From NCBI GenBank assembly GCA_934435205.1, contig CAKSAK010000003.1, positions 1 through 64,000 of the forward strand: a DNA stretch of 64,000 nt. Reading direction: 5' to 3'. The notes below the pieces were generated by a model. The model saw only the letters and a list, made by a program, of their open reading frames with translations. It ran no database searches and was not told the origin of the DNA. Position 1 is the stretch's first letter. Every line of letters begins with the position of its first letter. Origin of the DNA: an uncultured Ruminococcus sp. GTDB taxonomy: Bacteria; Bacillota; Clostridia; Oscillospirales; Ruminococcaceae. The position numbers were made by a program, and so were the translations under genes. This document shows, in pieces, positions 51,790 through 61,701 of the stretch.

Positions 51790-52803
51790 TTATTCTGTAG
51801 CCGCCTGCTGATCTGTCTGAGAGGACGAGTCAGCAGGTGCTGCATTTTCTGTCATATTCACGCAGACGATATAGCCGTCAACGTTGTTGCCTGAGATAGT
51901 GTTAGGACGCTCGTTGTTGTTGTCATCAAGGGGAACAGGCACATTCGTGGTGCTGCCCTTGTCTGCGGCAACGTAGTAAACTGAATATTCAGTGTCGTCA
52001 AAAGCCGTGAATGTGAGCGGTTTTTCAAATGTATAGTCCTTGACAAAATCTATGTATTCTTCAAGGCAAAGCTTGTTTGCTGTCATTATCTCAGCGTGTG
52101 GTATCCCAACATATCTAAAATGATAAGCCATAGGGCTTACTCCTGTGATGTCAGCTTTGTCCTCTGGGTATCTGAGGATAAGTCCGTATTTCCAGCAGTT
52201 TTCAGATATCCAACTGTAATCTCCCTCGCCTGTAAACTCAGGATATGAGCCTGTGCTTGCGTCATAAAGATGCAGGTCAAAGGCAAGACCAGTGTCATGC
52301 TCGTAGCAGGCAGAGCTGCTGTCTTCATCATCTTCCGCAGGCATAGCTGTGTTTATCATAAGCGTTGATATTTTCTTGTCTGAATAGAAATCATTGCCCA
52401 TTTTGCTAAAGGCTTCAAAGGTCTCTTTTTTAGCCGTCAGTTGAGTGCTGCTGGTGGACATTATTTGACTTCCGTTCTTGTCAAACAAATAGGAATAAAC
52501 TGTGTCGGTGTTGTTCACTGTACCGGTGAAGGAGTGGTCGCCATTAACGAGAACAAGATCTCCATTTACCATATCAGTTTTGTTTTTTGCGGTAACATAC
52601 ATATAATTGCCCGTAAGCTTTTTTACAGCTTTTTTACTGCTGCTGTCAGCCTTGACCGCAGAGGAGTTTGACGAGCTGTCGGAAATTTTCTTCGGGCTGT
52701 CAGCTTTTGAACTGCACGATGTAGATATTCCCAGAATGATCAAAAGCAGTATGGCAAGAGCCGCTGCAATATTTTTGTATTTATAACGTTTTACTTTTGG
52801 CAC
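51790..52803 (-). CDS. VanY-like D-alanyl-D-alanine carboxypeptidase (M15)
   Basis: A 337-residue exported protein. An N-terminal membrane helix (AALAILLLIILGIS, then SC, a weak lipobox) and a serine-rich spacer precede the M15B domain: EHDTGLAFDLHLY with zinc ligands H169 and D176, WKYGLILRYP and YHFRYVG with H228. It trims the terminal D-Ala from peptidoglycan stems. The start is GTG with AAGGTGAT upstream. It is unlikely to confer glycopeptide resistance alone, since no other van gene is near. Confidence 0.88.
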   Translation of the reverse strand: MPKVKRYKYKNIAAALAILLLIILGISTSCSSKADSPKKISDSSSNSSAVKADSSSKKAVKKLTGNYMYVTAKNKTDMVNGDLVLVNGDHSFTGTVNNTDTVYSYLFDKNGSQIMSTSSTQLTAKKETFEAFSKMGNDFYSDKKISTLMINTAMPAEDDEDSSSACYEHDTGLAFDLHLYDASTGSYPEFTGEGDYSWISENCWKYGLILRYPEDKADITGVSPMAYHFRYVGIPHAEIMTANKLCLEEYIDFVKDYTFEKPLTFTAFDDTEYSVYYVAADKGSTTNVPVPLDDNNNERPNTISGNNVDGYIVCVNMTENAAPADSSSQTDQQAATE

Positions 52804-52948
52804 TTAACATCACCTTCCTGTATAACATACACCTAAATTATAACACATTTTTCGTAATAAGTGAACCATATGCCACTGCAGTGTCGGCACTTTTGTTATA
52901 TCAGACAAATGTTTTGCGGGCGTTTTATGCAACAAGCACAAACAAAAT

Positions 52949-52979
52949 AAGGGCTGTACCGCAAAACAGTACAGCCCTT
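52949..52979 (-). terminator. Terminator of the GH2 gene
   Basis: The arms aagggctgtac and gtacagccctt pair perfectly over 11 positions. On the minus strand TTATTTTG follows. Confidence 0.85.
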
Positions 52980-52995
52980 AGCAATAAATATTCGG

Positions 52996-55713
52996 TTAGT
53001 TTCTTACATAGTCAACAACAGACTTTATGAACGCACGTCCCTCAGGTGACTTAGAAAGCTTATTAAAATCGCATGAGCAAACTACCACCTTGCCGCCGTC
53101 CTTTTCGTACTCATAGAGGAGTGAAAGATCGTGGTTGCGGTCAAAGTTGTCGATAGTTCTCACGATGACATTTTTCTCACCCTTAAAGTCGTCAAGGATA
53201 ACCGAGCGTGAGTTCTGAACTATTTCCCACCATTGCGGCGTTGAGTATTTCTCACCTGCAAAGCCTGCAAGAGCAGGGTGTTCGGTGTCGATAAGAAGTC
53301 CCATTGTGCCAACAGGGTCAGGCTTTTTCATCATCTGTGAGATGATACAGAACATATGATAGCACCAGAAGTCCTGACAGTAGAATCCCTCGATAGAGTT
53401 TTCAAGTTTTGAAAGGTCAGGAAGGATAAGCACTGTCTTGCCCTGTTTCAGCAGACTTTCGGCTTCCTCGTTTACCTCGTCGAAAATGTATGCGCCGCTT
53501 ATATCTGTCTTTTCAACTGTCGGAATGACCCAAATGTCATAGTGATTGTGTATGTCAGTACCCTCAATTTCAAGTGCAAGCACAGCCTTTGTGTTCTTTG
53601 TGACCTGTGGGAGAGTAAACTCTACATCGCAAATGTCGGTGTAGTTGCCCTCGGCAACAAACTCTTTTTCCACCTTGCCAATAACATCACCGTTTTCAAG
53701 AGTGAGGGTGCAAATAAGCTTGCCGTCTTTAAGGTCAGGTCTGTAATTGCAAAGCTCTGTGTGAGCCTTTAAACTGCTGCCAGCTTCAAGAACATAGTTA
53801 TCAAAACGTGCCATTACAACAGCATCATTGCAGAACTCTCTCCACTCGCTGTCGCTGATAAGTCCTTTGCTGTCCATGAATGCGTCAAGCACTCCCACAA
53901 GGGCAGTACCCTGACCGCTGAAATCTTGGATATCGAGTATCTGGAAACCGCCGAGAAGTCTTGAGCGGAAAACAGCCTCCATTTCTTCCTTATAGCACTG
54001 CACAGCAAGTTTGCCTGAGCATTTGAAATAATCCTCAGCCAGCGGAAGCAGACCCTTTTCTTCAAGTCTTTCTCTGAATACCTCAAAGTTTCTGGCTTTA
54101 AGGGAGCCTGTGTATTTTTCTATCTCCTTGAAGTTCGGATAAGTTTCATACTGACCTATTTCGTGAGTAACGATAGGCACTTCAGGGACAAAATCTGCGT
54201 CAGCTTCGCTTGCCTTGACAGTTTTCATGGTCGTGCCATACTGTATCTGAACAGTGCCGTCCTCTGAAACTTCCGTGGAGCTTGCCTGCTTCTTTGGTCT
54301 TATAATGCTGTCATAATCGTGATTTGCCGCAGGCTTGTCAGTCTGAATGTGACCCAGTGGAGCGTCACACATTGCGTATGAGCCTCTTATGAGCCTGTCG
54401 TTTGCAAGTCTTACGCCAACAAAGAAATCGTCATTTTCTATAACATTAGGAAACCATTGGAAATTGTTTGAACCTTGTGTGTAAAGGTGTCTGTTATCGA
54501 ATTTCTTGTAGCCGCCTATGATATCGTTAAGTATCTTCTTTGAGCCCCAAAGCTCGTTGCCCATTGACATCATGCAGTAGGAAGGGTGATTGCCGAAGAA
54601 TTTCAGCATATTGAAGCCCTCTTCAACGAGGAAATCCTGCTCCTCCTGATTGTGGTTCTCCTCGCCCTCTTCTGTGATAGTTCCCCAGAAAGGAAGCTGT
54701 GGCTCCATATAAATTCCAAGCATATCTGCAGCGATAAACGCAGACTCAGGGGGACAGCAGGTGTGATAACGATAGTGGTTCATGCCGTATGACTTTGATA
54801 TCTTCATTACCCTCAGCCACTCGTCAAGGTCGGTAGGTGCAAAAGCTGTCTTAGGGAATATCATGCCGTCATGCTTTCCTCTGAGGAAAGTTTTCTTGCC
54901 GTTTATGGTGAACTTTCCGCCGTCAGTTTTGAACTCACGCATACCGATGATATGCTCGCTCACGTCGCCGTCGATATCTATTCTCAGCTTGTAGAGATTA
55001 GGCTCATGCTCACTCCAAAGCAGGCAATCGTCACCCATTTTGTATACAGCGTCAAGCTTGCCGTTTGTGTACTCAAAGCTCTGCACAGCAGGTGTATGGC
55101 TCTTTTCGCTGTTGAAGCTCTCAGCGCTTATGACAGCTTTACCGCTTTTTTCGCCTGTTATGTCAGCAGTAATCCTTACTGTCTTGCTGTGGATATCGCA
55201 CCAAAGCATAACATTTTCAGCGTGGGCGGTTTTGTAGCCTATAAGCTCGATGCGTCCTGTGATTCCGTTCCAGTTGGTCTGAGTGTCAGGTGAAGTCAGG
55301 TGTCCGCCCTTGGTCTTGTAGCCAACATTTGAAACGCAGATAGTCATTTCATGTACGCCAGTGCCGATATACTCGTTCAGGTCATAGATGTGCGGAGTGC
55401 AAAGGCTTTCCTGCCTGCCTATCTTTTTGCCGTCTATATAAAGTTCAGTTATTCTTGTTCTTTCAAGATAAAGTTTAAGATTTTCACATTGCAGAGCAGA
55501 GAAGTCAACGTTTTTTCTGAACCATGCAAAGCCCTCAAATTTATATGTGTCTGTAAGAAAGCCAGTTTCTCTCTCAGTATTGTATTCGCCTTTTTTAGCG
55601 TTGGAAGTAGTGTTCGGAAGGTTTATTGTATCATCAAAAACAAGGTCAGTACCCTTACATTCCTTGTCAAGACACAGCAGCCACTCGCCGCTGAGGTCAA
55701 GCTTGTTTATCAT
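52996..55713 (-). CDS. Family 2 glycoside hydrolase
   Basis: A 905-residue protein with the GH2 order: N-terminal sugar-binding sandwich (LSGEWLLCLD, FAWFRKNVDF, YIDGKKIG), immunoglobulin-like domain, TIM barrel and C-terminal extension. The acid/base lies in MGNELWG (E387), and the likely nucleophile is in THEIGQYE (E518). There is no signal peptide, so it acts on imported oligosaccharides. The family includes beta-galactosidases, beta-glucuronidases and mannosidases; the exact activity cannot be told. Near the galactose block a beta-galactosidase would make sense, but codon use is of the host type. Confidence 0.88.
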   Translation of the reverse strand: MINKLDLSGEWLLCLDKECKGTDLVFDDTINLPNTTSNAKKGEYNTERETGFLTDTYKFEGFAWFRKNVDFSALQCENLKLYLERTRITELYIDGKKIGRQESLCTPHIYDLNEYIGTGVHEMTICVSNVGYKTKGGHLTSPDTQTNWNGITGRIELIGYKTAHAENVMLWCDIHSKTVRITADITGEKSGKAVISAESFNSEKSHTPAVQSFEYTNGKLDAVYKMGDDCLLWSEHEPNLYKLRIDIDGDVSEHIIGMREFKTDGGKFTINGKKTFLRGKHDGMIFPKTAFAPTDLDEWLRVMKISKSYGMNHYRYHTCCPPESAFIAADMLGIYMEPQLPFWGTITEEGEENHNQEEQDFLVEEGFNMLKFFGNHPSYCMMSMGNELWGSKKILNDIIGGYKKFDNRHLYTQGSNNFQWFPNVIENDDFFVGVRLANDRLIRGSYAMCDAPLGHIQTDKPAANHDYDSIIRPKKQASSTEVSEDGTVQIQYGTTMKTVKASEADADFVPEVPIVTHEIGQYETYPNFKEIEKYTGSLKARNFEVFRERLEEKGLLPLAEDYFKCSGKLAVQCYKEEMEAVFRSRLLGGFQILDIQDFSGQGTALVGVLDAFMDSKGLISDSEWREFCNDAVVMARFDNYVLEAGSSLKAHTELCNYRPDLKDGKLICTLTLENGDVIGKVEKEFVAEGNYTDICDVEFTLPQVTKNTKAVLALEIEGTDIHNHYDIWVIPTVEKTDISGAYIFDEVNEEAESLLKQGKTVLILPDLSKLENSIEGFYCQDFWCYHMFCIISQMMKKPDPVGTMGLLIDTEHPALAGFAGEKYSTPQWWEIVQNSRSVILDDFKGEKNVIVRTIDNFDRNHDLSLLYEYEKDGGKVVVCSCDFNKLSKSPEGRAFIKSVVDYVRN

Positions 55714-55890
55714 TAAGCAACGATCCTTTCAAGTTCAAATTTTCAATATTAACATTATATCATATGCCTTTATTCTTTTCAACAGTAATCCTTTGATTTA
55801 ACCAAAATGCTATAAAATTTTGTTGTTTTTAACAATAAAATATGATACAATAAGATTAAAAGAAATCTGCCAACTGGAGGTGCAGGAAAA

Positions 55891-56778
55891 ATGCTTGAAA
55901 ATACAGACAGAAAGCTGTTGTGGCTGTGGCTCGATGTTGCGTTCGGACCTGCGGACAAGCGCTTGTGGGACGTTATGTCATATTATGACAGTATTGAAGA
56001 AATGTGCGACGATCTATTGTCGCTGCGTTGTGGATATGTTACTCAGCAGGAGGCTGAAAAGATAGCCTGCTGTACGTTCTTTCAGGCGAAGCAGGTGGCT
56101 GAATACTGCGAGAAAAAGGGTATCTATATCCTCACACCTGACGACCCTCTTTATCCTGAACGGTTGAAACAGATAGAATGTCCACCTGCTGTGCTTTTCT
56201 GCCGTGGCGATGTAAGCTGCCTTTCCATTGAAAAGAGCGTTGCCATTATCGGCACTAGAGATCCCAGCGATTATTCTGTAGCCGTGGCGGAGGAGTTTTC
56301 AAGCTTTCTTGCAGAACGTGGGGTAAATATCATAAGCGGCTTTGCTATGGGTATCGACACTGCCGCACACCGCAGTGCAATGCGTGCAGGTGGAAGCACT
56401 GTGGCTGTTATGGGCTGTGGGTTAGAATATGATTATCCCCGTGGCAGGACGGGCTTCAAGCGTGAGATAGCAACACATGGGGTAGCTATATCAGAATTTT
56501 TCCCGCAGGCAAGACCTGTTCCAGAGAATTTCCGCATAAGAAACCGCATAGTTTCGGCACTTTCACAGTGCGTTCTTGTGGTGGAAGCAGGAATACGCAG
56601 CGGCACGCTGAATACTGTAAATCATGCTTTATCCCAGAATAAGGACGTTTTTGTTATACCTCCTCATGATATTTTCGGCGAGAAATACGCAGGACAGTGT
56701 GCGCTTCTCCGTGACGGAGCAATAGAGGTCTATTCCCCAAAAGATATTCTCTATTTTCTTAATAAAGCAAAAATATAA
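55891..56778 (+). CDS. dprA: DNA-processing protein DprA
   Basis: A 295-residue protein. An N-terminal helical region (LLWLWLDVAFGPADK, then ILTPDDPLYPERLKQIECPPAVLFCRG) leads to the Rossmann-like SMF domain: VAIIGTRDPSDY, IISGFAMGIDTAAH, GSTVAVMGCGLEYDYPRG and RIRNRIVSALSQCVLVVEA. DprA loads RecA on incoming single strands in transformation. The C-terminal winged helix of longer homologues is missing. GGAGG precedes the ATG. It is convergent to purA. Confidence 0.93.
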   Translation: MLENTDRKLLWLWLDVAFGPADKRLWDVMSYYDSIEEMCDDLLSLRCGYVTQQEAEKIACCTFFQAKQVAEYCEKKGIYILTPDDPLYPERLKQIECPPAVLFCRGDVSCLSIEKSVAIIGTRDPSDYSVAVAEEFSSFLAERGVNIISGFAMGIDTAAHRSAMRAGGSTVAVMGCGLEYDYPRGRTGFKREIATHGVAISEFFPQARPVPENFRIRNRIVSALSQCVLVVEAGIRSGTLNTVNHALSQNKDVFVIPPHDIFGEKYAGQCALLRDGAIEVYSPKDILYFLNKAKI

Positions 56779-56842
56779 AAAATACTACGATTAGGTAGTA
56801 GATACACACTTGTGCAAAAACGGCATATCTGTGTTAGTTGTA

Positions 56843-56866
56843 GGGGACGGCGCCCTCGACGTCCCG
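56843..56866. repeat. Short hairpin repeat of a type dispersed in Clostridia
   Basis: GGGACG and CGTCCC enclose gcgccctcga. Hairpin repeats of the taggggacggcgc type occur in many copies in genomes of related gut Clostridia (recollection). Only one copy is in the window. Confidence 0.45.
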
Positions 56867-56902
56867 TTTGTTTGGGTTTTTATAGCACTCTAAATATAGA
56901 AA

Positions 56903-56933
56903 AAAGGCTGCGACTTTTTGCCGCAGCCTTTTG
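56903..56933. terminator. Bidirectional terminator between dprA and purA
   Basis: The arms aaaggctgcg and cgcagccttt are perfect, with an A tract before and T residues after. Confidence 0.9.
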
Positions 56934-56945
56934 TGATATCTGAAA

Positions 56946-58238
56946 TTACTTTGAAAGTGGGCTTTCTCTGTAGATGATGTCCTCTCTCTTTGGTCCGTTT
57001 GAAACCATTGTGATAGGGAAGCCGATATGCTTTTCAACAAAGTCGATATACTTCTTGCAGTTTTCAGGAAGATCTTCATACTTCTTGATGCCCCTGATGT
57101 CTGACTTCCAGCCGTCGAGAACTTCGATAACAGGCTTTGCCTTTTCAAGCTTTCCTGTTGTAGGGAAGTCTGTTGTAACCTCGCCGTCTATCTCATAGCC
57201 TACGCATACAGGGATCTTGTCAAGATAGCCGAGAACGTCAACTACTGTGAAAGCAACGTCTGTTGTACCCTGGATACGGCAGCCATACTTAGTTGCAACG
57301 CAGTCGAACCAACCCATTCTTCTAGGTCTGCCTGTTGTTGCACCGAACTCTCCGCCGTCGCCGCCTCTCTTTCTCAGCTCGTCAGCCTCGTCACCGAATA
57401 TCTCAGAAACGAATGCGCCTGCACCTACTGCGGAAGAATAAGCCTTAACAACAGTTACGATAGTCTTTATCTCATAAGGAGGTATACCTGCACCGATAGC
57501 ACCGTATGCTGCCAGTGTAGATGAAGATGTTACCATTGGGTAGATACCGTGGTCAGGATCCTTCAGTGAGCCAAGCTGACCTTCAAGAAGAACGTTCTTG
57601 CCCTCTTTGATAGCGTTCCAAAGGAATGCAGATACGTCGCAAACGTAAGGAGCTACCATTTCCTTGTACTCCATAAGAGTATTGAAAAGCTCGTCAGCGT
57701 CGATAGGAGGCTTATGATAGAGGTGTTCAAGAAGAATGTTCTTTGTTTCAAGAACTCTCTTGATCTTTACCTTGAGAGCTTCCTCGTCGAACAGCTCCTG
57801 TACCTGGAAACCTATCTTTGCATATTTATCAGAATAGAAAGGTGCGATACCTGACTTTGTTGAGCCGAAGCTTGCCTTTCCCAGTCTTTCTTCTTCGTAC
57901 TGATCAAACAAAACGTGATATGGCATTACCATCTGCGCTCTGTCGGAAATAAGTATCTTAGGCATTGGAACTCCCTCGGAAGTTACCTTTTTAAGCTCAT
58001 TGAAAAATACAGGGATATTAAGAGCAACACCGTTGCCGATAATATTTGTTGTGTGATCATAGAATACGCCGGAAGGCAAAGTGTGCAAAGCGAACTTTCC
58101 GTAGTGATTTACAATAGTATGTCCTGCGTTAGCACCGCCCTGAAATCTTACTACTATATCAGACTTTTCAGCAAGCATATCGGTAAGCTTGCCCTTACCC
58201 TCGTCGCCCCAGTTTGCGCCGACAATCGCTCTAACCAT
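56946..58238 (-). CDS. purA: Adenylosuccinate synthetase
   Basis: A 430-residue enzyme of purine synthesis that makes adenylosuccinate from IMP, GTP and aspartate. The N-terminal GTP-binding loop GANWGDEGKGK lies at about residues 7-17, followed by VRFQGGANAGHTI and the signature segment EGQLGSLKDPDHG near 220. The length is normal. AAGGAGG precedes the ATG. It forms a single-gene unit with a terminator. Confidence 0.97.
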   Translation of the reverse strand: MVRAIVGANWGDEGKGKLTDMLAEKSDIVVRFQGGANAGHTIVNHYGKFALHTLPSGVFYDHTTNIIGNGVALNIPVFFNELKKVTSEGVPMPKILISDRAQMVMPYHVLFDQYEEERLGKASFGSTKSGIAPFYSDKYAKIGFQVQELFDEEALKVKIKRVLETKNILLEHLYHKPPIDADELFNTLMEYKEMVAPYVCDVSAFLWNAIKEGKNVLLEGQLGSLKDPDHGIYPMVTSSSTLAAYGAIGAGIPPYEIKTIVTVVKAYSSAVGAGAFVSEIFGDEADELRKRGGDGGEFGATTGRPRRMGWFDCVATKYGCRIQGTTDVAFTVVDVLGYLDKIPVCVGYEIDGEVTTDFPTTGKLEKAKPVIEVLDGWKSDIRGIKKYEDLPENCKKYIDFVEKHIGFPITMVSNGPKREDIIYRESPLSK

Positions 58239-58427
58239 TTAATTTTATCCTCCTTGCCATAAAACAGCAAAATTAGTAGCAGATATTTATCAAAACCAAC
58301 ACTGCCACCAAGATATTATAGCACAAAACATTCTATATGTAAAGACACTTTTAAACATTTAACACTTTTATAACATTTAGCGTATTACCATACTGCTGTG
58401 ATAAAGAATAAAAAGTTTTAATATATC

Positions 58428-58456
58428 TTGCAAAAATCAGATTTGTGTATTATAAT
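58428..58456 (+). promoter_or_regulatory. Promoter of the lipoprotein gene
   Basis: TTGCAA (58428-58433) and TATAAT (58451-58456) are 17 bases apart. The rest of the 272-base gap to purA is AT-rich without further features. Confidence 0.75.
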
Positions 58457-58510
58457 ATAGTGTAACGGCTCATGCTGTGAGATAACAAAATAAAATACGA
58501 GGGGATAACG

Positions 58511-59629
58511 ATGACAAAAAGAAAACAATGTGCGGCTCTTGCGCTCGCATTGACGCTGACGCTTTCTATGTTCGGCTGTGAAAAAGACAAAGAAACAACA
58601 CAGTCGTCTGCTGTGTCGCAGATAAAGACAAGCGACTCCGCTCAACCAAGCAATGTGAAGGTCAAAGAATACAAATTTCCGGAGTTTCTGAATAAAATAA
58701 AAAGCCTTGACGAGCTTTCACGAAAGCTTTATACAAGCTTTGACAGCACTCAGTTTGTTGCCGAGGTTGAGGAGCAGCCTTTTGAGGACCATAAATGTGA
58801 AAAGCTTCTTGCAGATCTTTTCTTCACTTATCGTGACGGCAGAGCAGTGGGACTTCTTGACAAGTCGGGAAACGTTGTGCTTGAAGCTGATGAGTACACT
58901 GAAATAACTGTGGTGAGCAATGGCATTATACAGCTTTCTTATGATAAAGAGCGCAACGCTCCTATGCAGTATATGAAATATGACAGCGACGGAAATTTAA
59001 GCGATTATGAGCATAAGAAATTCTCCGCAGACAGCCTTTATACATATCAGTCGCAGGCTGATGACAGCAGCACAAACACTGTTTATTCGCTTATGCTTCC
59101 TGACGGTAAAAATGTTGTGTCATCAGACGGCTCGGATAAGTGGGATTCTGTTGAGGAGATATCTTTAGAAAGCATAGATACAAATAAGGCGTACAAAGGC
59201 TGTTACAAGCTCACAAAGAATGGTGGTATATACTATGCTTGCTTTGATGACTTTTATAATTACGATATCTACGAGGGCGTATATGCAAAAGTCTGCGTAA
59301 AAGTGGGCGGAGAATACGGCGAGTGTTATCTTGCCGATCATGATGATTACACCGAGCTTGTGAAAATGATAGACAGCTTCGGCAACGCTTCATACAGAAC
59401 GGCTCCGTCTAAAGATCCGGGACTTGATTTTATACAGATAACGCTAGGAATTAAAGAGAACACCAAAACAGAGATAACAATTTCCTCAGACGGCTATTGC
59501 CTGACGGACACCATAGAAGCTGCTGAGGGTGAGGCCGTGAACAAGTATTTCTCATATCTTGACAAGGAAGATTTCGCAGATCTTATACTTTGGTGTGAAC
59601 AGGTGCTTGCGGAGGAGTATCAAAAATAG
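58511..59629 (+). CDS. Lipoprotein of unknown function
   Basis: A 372-residue protein with a lipoprotein signal (LALALTLTLSMFGC, cysteine 25 as lipid site) and a short Ser/Thr-rich spacer. The mature part is acidic with many tyrosines and repeated strands such as RDGRAVGLLDKSGNVVLEA, which resemble WG-repeat or beta-propeller-like text, but no family is certain. GAGGGG precedes the ATG. It is a single gene with its own promoter. Confidence 0.8.
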   Translation: MTKRKQCAALALALTLTLSMFGCEKDKETTQSSAVSQIKTSDSAQPSNVKVKEYKFPEFLNKIKSLDELSRKLYTSFDSTQFVAEVEEQPFEDHKCEKLLADLFFTYRDGRAVGLLDKSGNVVLEADEYTEITVVSNGIIQLSYDKERNAPMQYMKYDSDGNLSDYEHKKFSADSLYTYQSQADDSSTNTVYSLMLPDGKNVVSSDGSDKWDSVEEISLESIDTNKAYKGCYKLTKNGGIYYACFDDFYNYDIYEGVYAKVCVKVGGEYGECYLADHDDYTELVKMIDSFGNASYRTAPSKDPGLDFIQITLGIKENTKTEITISSDGYCLTDTIEAAEGEAVNKYFSYLDKEDFADLILWCEQVLAEEYQK

Positions 59630-59706
59630 ATTTAAACTTTTTATAAATAATTTGCAGGATAGCGTAAATTTCCTGCAAAATTGTTTTTTTTAGCCCCTGC
59701 AAGTTG

Positions 59707-59735
59707 TTGACATTAGGTAGGATTTGTGCTATCAT
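59707..59735 (+). promoter_or_regulatory. Promoter of the tepA operon
   Basis: TTGACA (59707-59712) and TATCAT (59730-59735) are 17 bases apart, 95 bases before the start. Confidence 0.8.
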
Positions 59736-59830
59736 ATTAAGAGTGTGGCGGTTTTCCTGCATATTTTAATGAACACTGCAAATACTTCTCTTGTTACGAA
59801 AGTTACAAATAAAGAACGGGAGGTATCTGA

Positions 59831-60556
59831 GTGTCTGAACAGGAAGAAAACGTAGAGAGCGAAAAGCTTGCGGAGGATATGAGGCAGATAAAGGAAATGG
59901 GTTCTGTCACATTGCCGGACGCAAAGCACGTTATACACTGCCTGAATATTATCGGTCAGGTGGAGGGGCATTATATTTTGCCTGCACAAAACAAGACCAC
60001 AAAGTATGAGCATATCATACCTGCCCTTGTTGCTATCGAGCAGGATAGGAGCATAGAGGGACTAGTGATAATCCTCAACACTGTGGGCGGAGATGTGGAA
60101 GCAGGACTTGCCATTGCAGAGCTTATTGCTAGCATGAAAACACCTACTGTGTCAATGGTGGTGGGCGGAGGTCACTCCATAGGCGTACCGCTGGCGGTGT
60201 GTGCGAAAAAGTCTTTTATAGTGCCAAGCGCAACAATGACTATACACCCTGTTAGAATGAACGGGCTTGTGCTGGGAGTACCTCAGACGCTTTCTTATTT
60301 TGATAAAATGCAGGAGAGGATAGTTCGCTTTGTGTGCGATAATTCAGCCATAAAGCCTGAACGTTTCCGTGAGCTTATGATGTCAACGGGCGAGCTTGTA
60401 ATGGACGTTGGCTCTGTTATCGACGGGGAACAGGCTGTTAAAGAGGGGCTTATCGACAGGCTCGGAGGGCTTTCCGAGGCGATAGACTGCCTTTATGATA
60501 TGATAGAAAACAGTTCTGAAAAGGAGAAAGCTGAAAATGTTTCAGACGATAGTTGA
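59831..60556 (+). CDS. tepA: ClpP-family serine protease, TepA type
   Basis: A 241-residue ClpP-fold protein: [21 protein letters not shown], then [16 protein letters not shown] with the presumed serine S116, and [12 protein letters not shown] with H139. The sequence is of the translocation-enhancing protein (YmfB/TepA) group rather than true ClpP. The start is GTG with GGGAGG upstream. In Bacillus the same gene lies next to ylzJ and spoIIIE, and here too an ftsK/spoIIIE gene follows, with uppP between. Confidence 0.88.
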   Translation: MSEQEENVESEKLAEDMRQIKEMGSVTLPDAKHVIHCLNIIGQVEGHYILPAQNKTTKYEHIIPALVAIEQDRSIEGLVIILNTVGGDVEAGLAIAELIASMKTPTVSMVVGGGHSIGVPLAVCAKKSFIVPSATMTIHPVRMNGLVLGVPQTLSYFDKMQERIVRFVCDNSAIKPERFRELMMSTGELVMDVGSVIDGEQAVKEGLIDRLGGLSEAIDCLYDMIENSSEKEKAENVSDDS

Positions 60557-60671
60557 CCTTTATGACGTATTCAGGACTGACGTAGATATCGGAGAAGAGT
60601 TTGAGGGTGATGATGTTGCTGTGGACACAGATCCGGCACATTATCTCAGCCGTGATGGCTTTTATCTTTGA
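60537..60671 (+). CDS. YlzJ-like small protein
   Basis: A 44-residue protein that starts [19 protein letters not shown] and ends [15 protein letters not shown]. The last part fits the TDP-x-x-YL motif of YlzJ-like proteins, and position between tepA and the translocase matches Bacillus. The ATG lies 20 bases inside the end of tepA and has AAGGAG 9 bases upstream. Function unknown. The gene is easily missed because of its size. Confidence 0.68.
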   Translation: MFQTIVDLYDVFRTDVDIGEEFEGDDVAVDTDPAHYLSRDGFYL

Positions 60672-60698
60672 TAAATAACAAAATTTCGGAGGACAGCA

Positions 60699-61565
60699 AT
60701 GGGTATCATCAATGCGATTTTTCAGGCTATAATTCAGGGCTTGACGGAGTTTCTTCCAGTTTCAAGTTCAGGACATCTTTCACTATATCAGCATTTTACA
60801 GGAAACAGCGGTGAGGGAGCTTTGTTTTTCTCAGCGATACTTCATCTTGGCACGCTGGTAGCAGTATTTGTGGCTTTCCGGAAGACCATATGGGATATGA
60901 TAAAAGAGCTTGGCGTTATGATAAAGGATATTTTTACAGGCAAGTTCACTCTTAAAAATATGAATCCTCCAAGGCGTATGATAGTTATGATAATAGTTTC
61001 CTGCTTCTGCCTTGTACCGTTCCTGCCATTCAAGGGCTGGTTTGAGGGCATTGCAGAGGATTCAAGTATTTTCGCAGAGGGTCTTTGTTTCCTTTATACA
61101 TCGGCAATACTTTTTATGTCAGACCGCTGTGTAAAGGGTAAAAAGACTCAGGGCAATATAGCTTATAAGGACGCAATAACGGTCGGACTTTTTCAGGGAG
61201 TTGCACTGTTGCCTGGCGTTTCAAGATCAGGCTCGACTATCTCTGCAGGACTTTTCTCAGGCATGACCAGAGAAACATCTGTAAAGTATTCTTTTATTTT
61301 GGGCATACCTGTTATACTTATGAGCTGTCTGCTTGAAGTCAAGGACGCAGTTTCAACGCACGCTGATATAGATTGGGTCAGCTGTGCAGTTGGATTTGTA
61401 GTTGCCGCATTTGTGGGACTTTGTGCTATCAAACTTGTAAACTGGCTCGTTAAAACGGATAAATTCAAGGTGTTTGCTTATTATACCCTTGTGCTTGGCA
61501 TTATAGTCCTTGTTATCTCGTTTATCGAGATGTGCATGGGTCACCCTATATCCTTTTCAAAGTAA
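60699..61565 (+). CDS. uppP: Undecaprenyl-diphosphatase
   Basis: A 288-residue membrane protein of the BacA/UppP family: IIQGLTEFLPVSSSGHL near residues 12-28 holds the first catalytic motif, and LLPGVSRSGSTISAGLF near 172-188 the second. About eight hydrophobic segments. It recycles undecaprenyl diphosphate in cell-wall synthesis and gives some bacitracin tolerance. GGAGG precedes the ATG, 27 bases after the ylzJ-like gene, and a terminator follows. Confidence 0.96.
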   Translation: MGIINAIFQAIIQGLTEFLPVSSSGHLSLYQHFTGNSGEGALFFSAILHLGTLVAVFVAFRKTIWDMIKELGVMIKDIFTGKFTLKNMNPPRRMIVMIIVSCFCLVPFLPFKGWFEGIAEDSSIFAEGLCFLYTSAILFMSDRCVKGKKTQGNIAYKDAITVGLFQGVALLPGVSRSGSTISAGLFSGMTRETSVKYSFILGIPVILMSCLLEVKDAVSTHADIDWVSCAVGFVVAAFVGLCAIKLVNWLVKTDKFKVFAYYTLVLGIIVLVISFIEMCMGHPISFSK

Positions 61566-61591
61566 TGACATAAGATAATACAGTTTCTGTG

Positions 61592-61626
61592 AAAAAAGCT
61601 TGAAATTCTGTTTTCAGGCTTTTTTG
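61592..61626 (+). terminator. Terminator of the tepA-uppP operon
   Basis: The arms aaaaaagcttgaaa and tttcaggctttttt form a stem with a T tract. Confidence 0.8.
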
Positions 61627-61701
61627 TGGGTTATAAAGGCAAATAACATTTTGCCTTTATTTGCTTAAATAAGACAAATACCGAAAGGAATGGTAAAATA
61701 A

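Noticed and set aside
51790..52803. Vancomycin resistance determinant
   Set aside because: Only a VanY-like carboxypeptidase is present; vanA/H/X and a VanRS pair are absent, so ordinary cell-wall trimming is more likely.
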